Below are positions 25,828 through 35,900 of a DNA stretch of 48,212 nt, piece by piece. Location: NCBI GenBank assembly GCA_964406465.1, contig CAYORT010000023.1, positions 1 to 48,212 on the forward strand, in the 5' to 3' direction. The stretch is from JAHEZL01 sp964406465 (GTDB lineage: Bacteria > Bacteroidota > Bacteroidia > Flavobacteriales_C > GCA-002722245). The notes beneath the pieces are model-generated. The model saw only the letters and a program-made list of their open reading frames with translations. It was not told where the DNA came from and searched no databases. A program made the position numbers and the translations under genes. Every line of letters begins with the position of its first letter. Positions within the stretch are counted from its first letter, which is position 1.

Positions 25828-26751
25828 ATGCAAGGATTGGTCTTAAAATCTACAGGTAGTTGGTATGATGTTAAACTCGAAACGGGGGAACGCGTTTCTG
25901 CGCGTATTCGTGGGAAATTTAGATTAGACGGACTTAAAGTTACCAATCCGGTGGCTGCTGGTGATCACGTGGAATTAGAGAAAGATAAAGACGATAATTT
26001 TGTGATTCACCAAATACTTCCTCGCAAAAACTATATTATTCGTCGTTCTGTAAATTTATCCAAACAATACCACATCTTGGCCACTAACCTCGATCAAGCT
26101 ATTTTAATTGTTTGTGCATCTCATCCAAAAACTTTCTCTGAATTTATAGATCGATTTTTGTTAACTGCTACAGCCTATCATATACCTGCTATTTTGATTT
26201 TTAACAAGATTGATTTGTATGGCGACGAGGAGTTGGCGCAATTAAAAACATGGGAAGAAATTTATACTGCAGCTGGCTACGAATGTAGAAGAGTGAGTGC
26301 GCAGAGTGGGGAAGGAGTGCAGGACGTTAAAATGCTTTTGCAAAATAAAATCACTATGCTTTCGGGGCACTCAGGCGTTGGTAAATCTACTTTGGTAAAT
26401 GCGGTTGATTCAAATTTGAATTTAAAAACTTCTGAGATATCCGACATGCATGAACAGGGTAAACACACTACCACTTTTGCCGAAATGCACGAACTTAGCT
26501 TTGGTGGCTATGTTATAGATACACCTGGCATTAAAGGATTAGGATTAGCCGATATGACCAAATCGGAATTATGTAAATATTTTCCCGAGTTTTTGCCTTT
26601 CTCAGCGCAATGTAAATTTCATAATTGTGTACACATCAATGAACCTGGTTGTAGCGTGAAAGAGGCCGTAGCTAATGGAAAGATTCGTGAAGAGAGATAT
26701 AAGAGCTACTTGAATATGTACAATGATGATGAACAAGAAAATTACCGATAA
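25828..26751 (+). CDS. rsgA: Ribosome small subunit-dependent GTPase RsgA
   Basis: Late 30S assembly GTPase. I use the ATG at 25828 (307 residues, MQGLVLKSTGSWYDV); the frame is open to 25744, but that part runs through the terminator hairpin. Order of parts: N-terminal OB fold, then a circularly permuted GTPase with the G4 motif FNKIDLYG before the P-loop SGHSGVGKSTLVN and DTPGIKGLGL, then a C-terminal zinc knuckle (C-x4-C-x-H-x5-C in CKFHNCVHINEPGC). All motifs are intact. It heads a three-gene operon, overlapping dtd by one base. Confidence 0.97.
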   Translation: MQGLVLKSTGSWYDVKLETGERVSARIRGKFRLDGLKVTNPVAAGDHVELEKDKDDNFVIHQILPRKNYIIRRSVNLSKQYHILATNLDQAILIVCASHPKTFSEFIDRFLLTATAYHIPAILIFNKIDLYGDEELAQLKTWEEIYTAAGYECRRVSAQSGEGVQDVKMLLQNKITMLSGHSGVGKSTLVNAVDSNLNLKTSEISDMHEQGKHTTTFAEMHELSFGGYVIDTPGIKGLGLADMTKSELCKYFPEFLPFSAQCKFHNCVHINEPGCSVKEAVANGKIREERYKSYLNMYNDDEQENYR

Positions 26752-27203
26752 TGAAGGCTGTTATCCAAAGGGTAAAAAATGCAAGTGTACGAGTGGATGA
26801 GAATATTACCGGACAAATTTCTTTGGGTTTGCTTATTCTGTTAGGTGTTCAAGATGGCGATACCATGGAGGACTTAGAATGGCTGGCACAGAAAATTTCT
26901 AAACTTCGTATTTTCTCAGACGCAGATGGCAAAATGAATTTAGCTGTTCAAGAGGCCCGTGGAAGGGTTTTGGTGGTGAGTCAGTTTACCTTATTTGCCA
27001 GCACTAAAAAAGGCAATCGACCATCGTTCGAGAAGTCGGCTAAACCCGATATTGCAAAGGCTCTGTATCTTCAGTTTTGCGATAGAATGGAAGTGTTGTT
27101 GAACGATAAAGTGGAGCGAGGAATCTTCGCTGCCGACATGAAAGTGGAACTGCTCAACGATGGTCCGGTTACAATTATTATTGACTCTCAAAACAAAGAA
27201 TAA
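26751..27203 (+). CDS. dtd: D-aminoacyl-tRNA deacylase
   Basis: Removes D-amino acids, and glycine from mischarged tRNA-Ala, in the cytoplasm. The 150 residues have the two active-site signatures of the family: SQFTLFASTKKGNRPSF and NDGPVTIIID (the Gly-cisPro motif GP). The length is typical. The start ATG shares one base with the rsgA stop (TAATG), and the stop shares one base with the next start, so the three genes are translationally coupled. Confidence 0.97.
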   Translation: MKAVIQRVKNASVRVDENITGQISLGLLILLGVQDGDTMEDLEWLAQKISKLRIFSDADGKMNLAVQEARGRVLVVSQFTLFASTKKGNRPSFEKSAKPDIAKALYLQFCDRMEVLLNDKVERGIFAADMKVELLNDGPVTIIIDSQNKE

Positions 27204-27526
27204 TGGAAATTTCTACTTTACAAAAGGAAGTTGACAACTGGATTGAAACCCACGGTGTTCGCTATTTTAATGAGTTAACCAATACAGCAATTTTAATGGA
27301 AGAGGTGGGGGAGCTGGCACGCATCATGGCGCGAAAATATGGTGAGCAATCTTTTAAAAATAAAGAGGAAGAAAAACAGTTGGGCGATGAAATGGCCGAT
27401 GTTTTATGGGTTTTGGTGTGTTTAGCCAATCAAACCGGAGTAGATTTAGAAGAGGCCATAAAAAAGAATATTGAGAAAAAAACGAATAGAGATAAGGATA
27501 GACATAAGAATAATGAGAAGTTGTAA
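27203..27526 (+). CDS. MazG-like nucleotide pyrophosphohydrolase
   Basis: A 107-residue all-alpha NTP pyrophosphatase of the MazG/dUTPase-like superfamily. The metal-binding pattern is clear: EEVGELAR (ExxE) followed by GDEMADVLWVLV (ExxD). It is a single-domain form with a charged C-terminus. Such enzymes hydrolyse non-canonical nucleoside triphosphates to the monophosphate and PPi; the exact substrate is not readable. Coupling to dtd by a one-base overlap fits a shared housecleaning or quality-control role, which is an inference from position. Confidence 0.9.
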   Translation: MEISTLQKEVDNWIETHGVRYFNELTNTAILMEEVGELARIMARKYGEQSFKNKEEEKQLGDEMADVLWVLVCLANQTGVDLEEAIKKNIEKKTNRDKDRHKNNEKL

Positions 27527-27736
27527 TAGCTTCGTTTTAAGTGTTTAAAAATGCATTGTTTTTAAGGGGTTAGATGAAGTATTTAGGGGATTTTGGACTG
27601 GAAAATATGAAACATTAGTTTTCTGATAGCTACTGGATTTTTTGAAAAAAAAATAGATTCTAAGAAGTATCGATATTTAATTTGGTGGTATGATGCAACC
27701 AAATAAAAATAACACATCTGATATCAAAAAGATGAT

Positions 27737-28495
27737 ATGATAAGGTTAATTAGTTTGTCAGTAGTTATGTTCTTATTTGTGTCTTGTAAAAAAGATCCTG
27801 GAATTTTACAGAGTTCAACTTGTTTTGTAGATAATATAGGTTTTTCATATGCTTTGCCTGATTCTTCCTCACCTATTCATTTTGAAAATGATGGAGTTCA
27901 ATATACTAGGGCGGTAAAATATATAGGGAATGATAGTGTTGAGTATTTGCCAATGTATTCTTCTAATCATAATTTAAGTAGTATTCAAATTTCAAAATTT
28001 GGAAAAATCCAACTAAAAAATATTTTTATTGATCCTGTTACTCACGATTTGTTGTCTGTTGGTAGTTTTAGTGAATTGAGTTTTAGCTATAGCAATGGAG
28101 ATTTAATTAATGTTTTATCTCACTCTTATGACACTTTAACTAATAGTTTGTATGTGGATTCTATTGTAGTGGAATATCAAAATCACCAAATGGTGAAGGT
28201 TTATAATTATAATGTTATTAACGGGATTTCTAATTTAATGACTACGTACAGTAATTTTACATTTTTAAATTCTGGTATTACTTTACCCAACAAGAATATA
28301 TTTATTGCCTATATATCTGGTGGTTTGACTGATTTCGCCTTGATAAGAAACAATGCAGCAACTTATGATATTGAGTATTTTTATGATAGTATGAAAGGTC
28401 AAATATTTAACGTTGATTTAGCAACAAAGCTTAATCCAAATGGTACCGTAAATAGACATGGTAATTGCTCATATTCATATATTGGTTGCCCTTGA
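27737..28495 (+). CDS. Orphan lipoprotein of unknown function
   Basis: A 252-residue product with a short signal peptide and lipobox (MFLFVSC, Cys17, then KKDPG), so probably anchored in the outer membrane or facing the periplasm. The mature part is rich in Ser, Asn, Tyr and beta-prone residues, with no motif I recognise; a pattern such as LSFSYSNGDLINVLSHSYD recalls the short repeated strands of YD/DUF4595-like lipoproteins, but not convincingly. It ends NCSYSYIGCP. By eye the gene is more A+T-rich than its neighbours, and a 210-base leader region without a gene precedes it. It converges on the 814-residue lipoprotein gene, with six bases between the stops. Confidence 0.65.
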   Translation: MIRLISLSVVMFLFVSCKKDPGILQSSTCFVDNIGFSYALPDSSSPIHFENDGVQYTRAVKYIGNDSVEYLPMYSSNHNLSSIQISKFGKIQLKNIFIDPVTHDLLSVGSFSELSFSYSNGDLINVLSHSYDTLTNSLYVDSIVVEYQNHQMVKVYNYNVINGISNLMTTYSNFTFLNSGITLPNKNIFIAYISGGLTDFALIRNNAATYDIEYFYDSMKGQIFNVDLATKLNPNGTVNRHGNCSYSYIGCP

Positions 28496-28501
28496 ATTAA
28501 A

Positions 28502-30946
28502 TTAGTACTCCACCACAACACTTTCCCCAGCCTTTAAATCAAACCAAAACACCAATTCACCATTCCATTTTTTGGTGGAAATATTTTTGCCTTTTATGCT
28601 CACGCTTTGAGCTTTTGTAATCATGTTTAAGCCTTTTATATCTGTTGTGCTTAGGTTGGTGATTTTAATTTTTCCTTTGCCTAAAATTTCGTATTTCACT
28701 GCATCTACAGCAATGTTGTAATCTAGAAATTTTTCTACGGTAGTCACATTCAATAATTTTTTGTCGCGGTAATTTGCAAGTAGTTGTAAAGTTTCATCAA
28801 ACTCTGGAGTAATGGTAATCTTACCTTTTTCATTCACATACCAGCACGAGCTATTACCATCTACCGAAGCAGTGTAGCAATGATTAATGCAAATGCCCTG
28901 ATTGTAAATTAGGTCGTTCAAGTTTTTTTCGTTGTAAATTTCTTTCCACTCTTTAGCTGTGCGAATAGAAAAATGTTGATTGGTGCACCAAGAATAGACT
29001 TGGTAATTTGCATTTGGCTCTAACCAATACATTGCTGTTGGAAGTCGGTCTCCCCAGCCATGATAAACATCTGTTAGACTGCTATAGAAATGATATTGCG
29101 TGTGTATCCAGTTGTGTTCGTTGTAACAATTCCAGAAATATTTGAGCTTGTTTTTTTTCCAAAGTTCTAAGGCATAATAAGGTGAAGAAGGGGTGAGTCC
29201 GTCGCAAACAAAATCTTCTCTATTGTTTTCTTTTCTATTTGCATAGCCGTGGTCGATCCATGTTTTACTTTTGTAATTCTTTGTGAAATAATTTAATGCT
29301 TCACTTAAGTTATCTTCAGTAGTGCTTAGGTTTTCGGGCGTATGCAAGCAAATTTCATGTCCGTTTTTATATAATTCATCTATCAACTTTTCAAAGCCAT
29401 TGGTCTCCTTAAAATTGCAAATTTTTGAATCAAAATTTTTGTTCGCTTTTAAGTTCGTTGTTCCACTCGGATTGTTGTAAAAAATACTTTTGGAGATTGG
29501 TAAATTATATTTAGCAAAACCACCGATTGCTTTACTGTAAGTGCTTATATCTTCGCTGCCGTAATTTACCGCCAAATGTGTTCTAAGATCTGTGTTGTCT
29601 GCGTGTTCTGTAAATATATAGGTGGCGATAAATCCTTCGCTGTTTCGCATGAAGCGTGGCAATGAGTTGGCGTCGATTCCAATAGTTAATTCAAATGTGT
29701 TTGATGTGTTGGATTTTGCTTTTCTTTCTATCTCTGATAGATCAATTTTAACTTCTCCTTTTGGATTTTCTACCAGCGGAAATTTTAAAAAAGTATGATC
29801 TCTGTTGAAGTCGAGATTCACTATCAATTGATTTTGCGCTGTGTTGAGTTGCGCCGAGCTGATATTTTGATTGTGATAGAAATATATTGAACGAGCTCCG
29901 TTGCCGAATTTCGCCCCTTCTTTATCAAGCCAATATTCATCTTGCAAATTTGTATTGTCAATTTGCCTGTTGCTTCTGTATACTTCGCTAAGCTTGTCTT
30001 TTACTTCAATGACTAGGGCTTCTCTACCTACGAATATATTGTGATGAAAATCTCTTTTTGCGCTAAATTTCAATGTAGAAGAACTATCTATTTTAAAATT
30101 TAAATGAACAGTGAGGAGCTCATTTTTTGCGAAGAAAGTAACTTCTTTTTTGCTTATGTTTTCAATACTAAATTTTTGAAAATGCTGTGTTAGAAGTGTG
30201 TCTTCTCTGTTGGTTTTATATTCTAAAATGTAAGTGATTTGTTTCGTTAGTTCTTGGTTTTTTTTATCATTCAACTGCAGTATTTGTGCTTCTTCATTGT
30301 AATTTATTTTGTAAAAATCATTTTCAATTAATGTTTTGCTCGATTCGCTGTATTCTATTGCTGTGGGTGTTTTTGGAAGAAATGAGTAGTTATGGATGTC
30401 GAAAAATTTCAAGTGTAAGTCGTCTACATCCACTATCGATGCACCTCCATTATGTTGAAATGCAATACAAAGTTTATTGAGTGCATTTGAAGTTAAATTT
30501 TGGGTGAGTATTACTGTGTCACAAAAGAAATTCCATTCATTGGTTTTACGCACAAATCGCTTGTTGTCGCAATGTTTTTCAAAAAGTACAGAGTCTTTTT
30601 GTTTTACTTGAAATAGAAATTCTCCGCAGTTTTTTACATCGTTGCTTCTAATTCTACCATGCAAAATTAATCTAATGTTGTGGCGATTTACTTTAGCACT
30701 GAATGTGTTTACATACTTAATGCCTTGCGGATTTTCTTTGCTGATTCGCGATACGTAAGATCCACTAAAAGCATCTTTTGTTTCGTGGCCTTTATAGTTC
30801 CAAACTCCTGCTTCTTGCTCTTCATCGATTTTGCAAAAATCGTATTGCAATAAGTCTTTCGGACGAATAGCTTCTTCACTATTACACGAAAATATGATGC
30901 AGGCGAACATTAATCCAATGCTAATATGGAGCAGTCGCTGCATCAA
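28502..30946 (-). CDS. Large lipoprotein, possible polysaccharide deacetylase-like (NodB fold) C-terminal half
   Basis: An 814-residue lipoprotein: lipobox FACIIFSC with Cys21. Residues up to about 430 look like beta-sandwich material (LHLKFFDIHNY, LNFKIDSSSTLKFSAK). From about 435 comes a region with ATYIFTEHADNTDLRTHLA, KSIFYNNP, GHEICLHTPEN, KTWIDHGYANRKEN and a late YNQGICINHCYT. An Asp/His-containing TEHAD, a later H-x-P and a W-x-DHG order resemble the metal-binding series of NodB-type polysaccharide deacetylases. The match is partial, so the family call is tentative. A short beta domain closes the protein (ELVFWFDLKAGESVVVEY). It starts 12 bases after the HIT gene, probably in the same transcript. 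Confidence 0.6.
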   Translation of the reverse strand: MMQRLLHISIGLMFACIIFSCNSEEAIRPKDLLQYDFCKIDEEQEAGVWNYKGHETKDAFSGSYVSRISKENPQGIKYVNTFSAKVNRHNIRLILHGRIRSNDVKNCGEFLFQVKQKDSVLFEKHCDNKRFVRKTNEWNFFCDTVILTQNLTSNALNKLCIAFQHNGGASIVDVDDLHLKFFDIHNYSFLPKTPTAIEYSESSKTLIENDFYKINYNEEAQILQLNDKKNQELTKQITYILEYKTNREDTLLTQHFQKFSIENISKKEVTFFAKNELLTVHLNFKIDSSSTLKFSAKRDFHHNIFVGREALVIEVKDKLSEVYRSNRQIDNTNLQDEYWLDKEGAKFGNGARSIYFYHNQNISSAQLNTAQNQLIVNLDFNRDHTFLKFPLVENPKGEVKIDLSEIERKAKSNTSNTFELTIGIDANSLPRFMRNSEGFIATYIFTEHADNTDLRTHLAVNYGSEDISTYSKAIGGFAKYNLPISKSIFYNNPSGTTNLKANKNFDSKICNFKETNGFEKLIDELYKNGHEICLHTPENLSTTEDNLSEALNYFTKNYKSKTWIDHGYANRKENNREDFVCDGLTPSSPYYALELWKKNKLKYFWNCYNEHNWIHTQYHFYSSLTDVYHGWGDRLPTAMYWLEPNANYQVYSWCTNQHFSIRTAKEWKEIYNEKNLNDLIYNQGICINHCYTASVDGNSSCWYVNEKGKITITPEFDETLQLLANYRDKKLLNVTTVEKFLDYNIAVDAVKYEILGKGKIKITNLSTTDIKGLNMITKAQSVSIKGKNISTKKWNGELVFWFDLKAGESVVVEY

Positions 30947-30958
30947 ATGCGATATAGT

Positions 30959-31357
30959 TTAATGATGAAAGTTTTTCGAAATTTCTTCGGCTAGAGCTAT
31001 AAACTCTTCTTTGCTCAGTTGAACCCTAGGATTCGAGAAATTTAAATCACCAATGCCAACCATGGGTATCAAATGAATGTGCGCATGTGGCACTTCTAAA
31101 CCAACTACAGCCATACCTACTTTAGTGCAAGGCACAGTTCTTTTGAGAGCTTGTGCAACTTTTTTAGCAAATAGATGCAAGTTTGCTAACTGCTGATCTT
31201 CCATATCGAAGATATAATCTACTTCGATTTTGGGAATTACCAAGACGTGTCCTTTTTTAACCGGACTAACATCCAAAAAAGCGAGGAAGTCAGCAGATTC
31301 AGCAACTTTATAGCAAGGAATTTCTCCTTTGATTATTTTACTAAAAATAGTCGACAT
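30959..31357 (-). CDS. HIT family nucleotide-binding protein (HINT-like)
   Basis: A 132-residue histidine-triad protein with FSKIIKGEIPCYKVAES at the start and the catalytic HAHIHLIP (H-x-H-x-H) near residue 95. HINT-branch members hydrolyse adenosine phosphoramidates and related nucleotide conjugates in the cytoplasm. Length and motifs are ordinary. The start lies two bases after the greA stop, a pairing often seen in Bacteroidota, so both should be expressed together. Confidence 0.95.
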   Translation of the reverse strand: MSTIFSKIIKGEIPCYKVAESADFLAFLDVSPVKKGHVLVIPKIEVDYIFDMEDQQLANLHLFAKKVAQALKRTVPCTKVGMAVVGLEVPHAHIHLIPMVGIGDLNFSNPRVQLSKEEFIALAEEISKNFHH

Positions 31358-31359
31358 TA

Positions 31360-31836
31360 TTACTCGCGAGTAATTTTAACTATTTCTAATTCTAGCTCAC
31401 CATTAGGAATTTTGATGGTAGCAACTTCACCAACTTTTTTACCCAATAAACCTTTGCCAATAGGGGAAGCAACTGAAATTTTACCCGATTTAAAATCAGC
31501 TTCATTTTCAGCCACCAATGTATATTTCATTTCGGCTTTGGTTTTTTTATTGCGCAATTTAACGGTAGATAAAATCAACACTTTAGAAGTGTCCATTTTA
31601 GTTTCATCAATTAGTCTAGCATTACCTAAATTCTCAACTAAATGCGCAATTTTAGCTTCAAGTAGTCCTTGTGCTTCTTTAGCAGCATCGTATTCGGCAT
31701 TCTCAGATAAGTCACCTTTATCCCTTGCTTCAGCAATTTGTTGAGTAACTTTTTTGCGCTCCACTGTCTTCAAATAGTGAATCTCATCTTTCAGCTTTTG
31801 CAATCCTTCTTGCGTAAAATAAATTGTCTCAGACAT
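31360..31836 (-). CDS. greA: Transcription elongation factor GreA
   Basis: Rescues backtracked RNA polymerase by stimulating transcript cleavage. The 158 residues show the N-terminal coiled-coil finger (YFTQEGLQKLKDEIHYLK, AEARDKGDLSENAEYDAAKE, with the acidic tip residues in the DLSEN region) and the C-terminal globular domain with ISVASPIGKGLLGKKVGE. Length and sequence are standard. A TATTTTTG box at 31909-31916 may be its -7 promoter element; if so, the hairpin at 31870-31887 would lie in its leader. Confidence 0.97.
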   Translation of the reverse strand: MSETIYFTQEGLQKLKDEIHYLKTVERKKVTQQIAEARDKGDLSENAEYDAAKEAQGLLEAKIAHLVENLGNARLIDETKMDTSKVLILSTVKLRNKKTKAEMKYTLVAENEADFKSGKISVASPIGKGLLGKKVGEVATIKIPNGELELEIVKITRE

Positions 31837-31869
31837 AACGGTACTTTTAAATGGTATAAACGAAAAAGA

Positions 31870-31887
31870 ATCCCGATTTCTCGGGAT
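31870..31887 (-). terminator. Terminator after the PorV-like gene
   Basis: ATCCCGA / TCGGGAT stem of 7 bp with loop TTTC, followed on the minus strand by TCTTTTTCG. It lies 44 bases past the stop of the PorV-like gene and 34 bases before greA. It is shorter than the other terminators in the window and could also act as an attenuator for greA. Confidence 0.7.
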
Positions 31888-31930
31888 CCCTTTCTTAGTT
31901 GTATGCTACAAAAATACGAAAAAAATCTAT

Positions 31931-32962
31931 CTAAAAGCAAATTCTTGCGGCTATGCTATGAACTCCTTGGAAAGGATTGGTATCTCGGTAGGAATAATCG
32001 AAACCAAAGGTTGTTTTTTCTTTGTAAGGTATTTCAACGGAAAACCCTGCCGACGGACCGGTTAAAGCTGTTGTTCTGCTGGTAGAATTGAAGATTCCTT
32101 TTTCGTAAGTATAGCCCAATCGAGCCATGAAATACCTTTTAAACTTATATTCTGTACCCAAACAAAATTGATCTTTGGCAAAGGCATTGGAAACAAAGGC
32201 TCCGCTCACAAAAAGTGCGTGTTGTGTTCCTATATCAAATCGATAGTGCGCACCAATATTCATCAATAGAGGCAACTCAAAGGGTTGAGATTTTGATTGT
32301 AAGGTAACTTCTTTGTCGCTTCCAGTAAATGAAGCTTTAACTGCTAGTCCGTCACCATAATAAGCCATTTTCGGCCCCGCATTGCGCAGTGCCATGCCAA
32401 ATCCGATTTGTTTTTTACTTCCCGTGATGTATTGAATTCCTGCATCCAACGCAAAACCAAGCGCATGAATATTGGCGATTTGTTCTGAAATAATGCGTGC
32501 GGTAAAGCCCCCCGAAATTGAGCTGGTGAATTGGCGAGCGTAAGATGCTCCTATATTCATGAATTGCGGACTATAAGTTCCTATTCCTCCTTCAGGAAGA
32601 TCGGTGGTGGTAATTTGAATTTGGCCCATATTCAAAGACATAATTCCTAAAGCAATGAAGTTTTTCTGACCCAATTTCTGCGAAAAGCCAAAGGTGTTGA
32701 TGTTGATTCCTGTGCCCATTAACCAAGCGGTGCGACAAAATATCAACTCAGAATTTTTGGTTTTTGTTAGTCCGCCAATATTCAAAAATTGCGATTCTAA
32801 ACCCTCTGTCATCGAAACCGATGAGTTGCCTAATGCCGATGAACGGCTGTAAGGGTTTATAAGTAGCTGCGTTGCGCCGGCTTGTCCTGCTCTATCTCCA
32901 TTGCCTGCAAAAGCACTGTTTACGGCACACAAAAAGATGAATATGTTTAAAATATATTTCAT
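31931..32962 (-). CDS. PorV/PorQ family outer-membrane protein
   Basis: A 343-residue barrel protein of the UPF0164/FadL-like type. A signal peptide (YILNIFIFLCAVNSAFA) precedes GATQLLINPYSRSSALGNSS and MTEGLESQFLNIGGL, the conserved start of the PorV/PorQ family. Alternating strands follow to the end (FGFDYSYR, HSIAARICF). PorV carries T9SS cargo from the translocon to the attachment complex; related paralogues often sit beside a single large secreted protein, as here. It overlaps the stop of the 1265-residue gene by one base (TAATG). I call the family, not a core PorV, since paralogues are common. Confidence 0.85.
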   Translation of the reverse strand: MKYILNIFIFLCAVNSAFAGNGDRAGQAGATQLLINPYSRSSALGNSSVSMTEGLESQFLNIGGLTKTKNSELIFCRTAWLMGTGININTFGFSQKLGQKNFIALGIMSLNMGQIQITTTDLPEGGIGTYSPQFMNIGASYARQFTSSISGGFTARIISEQIANIHALGFALDAGIQYITGSKKQIGFGMALRNAGPKMAYYGDGLAVKASFTGSDKEVTLQSKSQPFELPLLMNIGAHYRFDIGTQHALFVSGAFVSNAFAKDQFCLGTEYKFKRYFMARLGYTYEKGIFNSTSRTTALTGPSAGFSVEIPYKEKTTFGFDYSYRDTNPFQGVHSIAARICF

Positions 32963-35900
32963 TAGAAAGTGCTTAAATCAGTTTCACGCATTACACCAAA
33001 CCATTTCAATACCTTTTCGCCAACTCCATCCACCTCTATATGTACGATGTACATTCCAGAAGCTATAGGAACCCCTGCATCATTATCTAAATTCCAAATC
33101 ACGTCTGTAGTGCTTCTATCGTCTTTTTGGAAGGTTTTAACCAAGGTTCCGTTAAGTGTGTAAATGCGAATTTTACATTTATCGGGAAGGTTTACAATCT
33201 TCACAATTCTATCCAACTGCTTTTGCTCATAAGATGAAAAACCATAGTAAGGATTAGGTACAATGTTAATTCTATCCAATGATATTTTAGCGGTATTGTT
33301 GTCGTTTATAACCGTTTTTAATTCAGCGGTATTGAAGGTGAACTCGGGCAGTTTATTGCTTAAATCTTTGGCGTAAGGTTTTGCCACACGCAATTTGATG
33401 TACACATCAGATGGAATATAGCCCAATACAGGGTTTGCCAATGGATAAGGATAAACCCAAGTGATATCTTTAATCACCTTTGTTTTATTAGCTGGATTAC
33501 CTAATGTAAATAGATTATGGTAGTAGGCACCTTGATCGTAATGTGGTGCAATATTATCGCTACTTTGGAAAACATATATACCATGTTTTCCACCAAAAAA
33601 GGCATCGGTGTTGAATAAGGTATCGGCTGCCGGATTGATATCTATGTTATTGGGATTCCATTTCATGTCGGCTCCGTTGTTTTGTGGCTGACTAGAATTC
33701 TCGCCAAAGGCCATGTTAAGTCTTACTCCGGTTTCCACATTTATAGCATAGCCCGGAAACCAACCTAAACCAACAGTTCCCGAATTATCAGGATTTCCAT
33801 TTTGGTCTACCGACGGACTTTGTCTCAAATCTAATTTTCCAGCGTTGCCTATAGAAATAGCTGAAGAATCACACGTTTCGAGTACTAAGCAGCGTGTCCA
33901 TTTCGATTTGTCTTTGGTGATCACAATATCTACAGAACCGATGTTAAATAATTTGTTGGCGTTTATAGCAGGAGCCCAATTCCAAGCCGGACCATTCCAG
34001 TCGTAACTCGTTAACCTAAACGGAGAGATAAAACCATTGGCAACATTTTCATAATCTTGATTTGGATCTAATTTGGCTGTTTTATCGGTGCCTGGCGTAA
34101 GGTCATTGTCCCCAAGTCCCGATTTAATCCAATCTTGATAGAATATAGATCCATCAAGGTCTTTTACTCCAGAAAGCCACTGAATGCCACTACCATCTTT
34201 GCCAAAAGTCATGCTCGAACCAACATAGCCGTTCGTTGCAGATTTTGAATCGGAAGTTCCAAACATTTGAAGCGCAGTTACCGATAAGCCCCATTTCGCA
34301 ATGATTTGTTCATTGGCCACTTTTATTGTTTGGTCGGCAAAAATCGTATCGTTGCTTTCTTGATGCACCAATATCCAATAAGCGTCTGTTAAATCGTTGG
34401 GTGTAATGGTGTCTAAAATCTTAAAGGTGAAATTGCCATCGGGAACATTTAAAGGATTGACAACCTTAATGTTTACAGGAGCTCCATCGTTATTGTAGGT
34501 TAAGGTGGAGGCGCTTCCGTTGGCTAAAATATCGTTGATGGTTGCTTCGCTTAAATTGATGAATTCACCGCCATAGCCTTTACCGCTTATGCGCGTCATT
34601 TTTGGCTGCAATCCATAGTTGGCATTCATTATTGTTCCACCATCTTGTACTGTTGGATTGTGCGGCGTTGCTTCATATACTTTTACATTTCTTCTTCCTG
34701 CTTTGTATGGTTTTTTCTGACCATCGTAAGTAGAACCATCGCTGTAGGTGAAGGTTTTATAGTTGTTATATCCGTATGCTACAGCCATGTAGTAATATGG
34801 TTTGTGGTTAACCAAAGTTGAATTGCCTGTACTAAATTTATCTTCGGTAACAACAAAGCTGTGAACGATTCCTTTGTCACTTCCTTTTACCATTTCAACT
34901 GGTACAAGCGATCCTAAATTTTCATCTTGCGAATAATTAATCAACTGCGAAACGTTATCGTCTATGTCGCACTGAGCTACCAGTCGTGCTTTAGTTGCAT
35001 CTGTCAATTCAGAAGCCGAAACAGTAGCGTCTTTCAGTTGAAAAATTTGATAGCCCTGAAAGCGATATAAGGTGTCGTAACCTTTCAATCCCGTTGGGTC
35101 AATTAATGGATCTTTCTCTTTGTATTTTTCTAAGTAGTTGTTTGAAGAAGGTTTGTTCTCTATAGTGAGAATAAGTTTGTTTTCTAATTCTTTAATAGTG
35201 AGTTCGGGTGCATCAGGACCATTTAATACTTTGAAGTTATTGTCGAATAGAGCTTGAGCCTTATCATCGGCAATTTGCAATGCCTGCACCGATGCCCAAG
35301 CAGAAGCACCTTGCTGAGCTCGTGCCCAAACGGCCCCAACAGTAACAGTGTTCACTTGTCCCGATTGCAAGGTAAATGGTCCGGCAGAAATAATAAAGCG
35401 TAAATCGCTAGGAATGTCACCTTCACCTTTTTGCGACCAAGCACCAGCATATCCTGGGTCGGTATCATCGGGGAAAGCGAAATTACTATTGAAGCCATTG
35501 GTACCACCACTTGAAGGCCAGCCATTGCCATCGTATTGCAAGTGTGAGCCGTCTTTCCAAATATTTTTGAGGTAATTGTAATAATGTGTTGCGTTGGTTG
35601 GATTACCCATATCCGTCAAGTCGTTTCTATAGTACATAAAATTAGACATGATGATTTGTTCACCCACTTCGTCGGTAGTACCATCGCGGTCATTGTCGAT
35701 ACCGTCGTTGGCATCGGCTTTCGGACCTTGAAAAAAGTCAACTCCTACTGCAGGAGGAGATTGTCCGTAGCCAGGACTTCCTTGATCGGCTGCATCATTA
35801 TCATCGGCATTGTAGCAGTAGCCCAAACCTCTTGAAACATCGCACCCTATATAATCATCTCGAGGGCCACCTAAGTCGGGATCTACCCACTGACCAAAGT

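Noticed and set aside
27545..27565. Inverted repeat after the mazG-like gene as a terminator
   Set aside because: The stem is made only of A and T (TTAAAAA/TTTTTAA) and is too weak to call.
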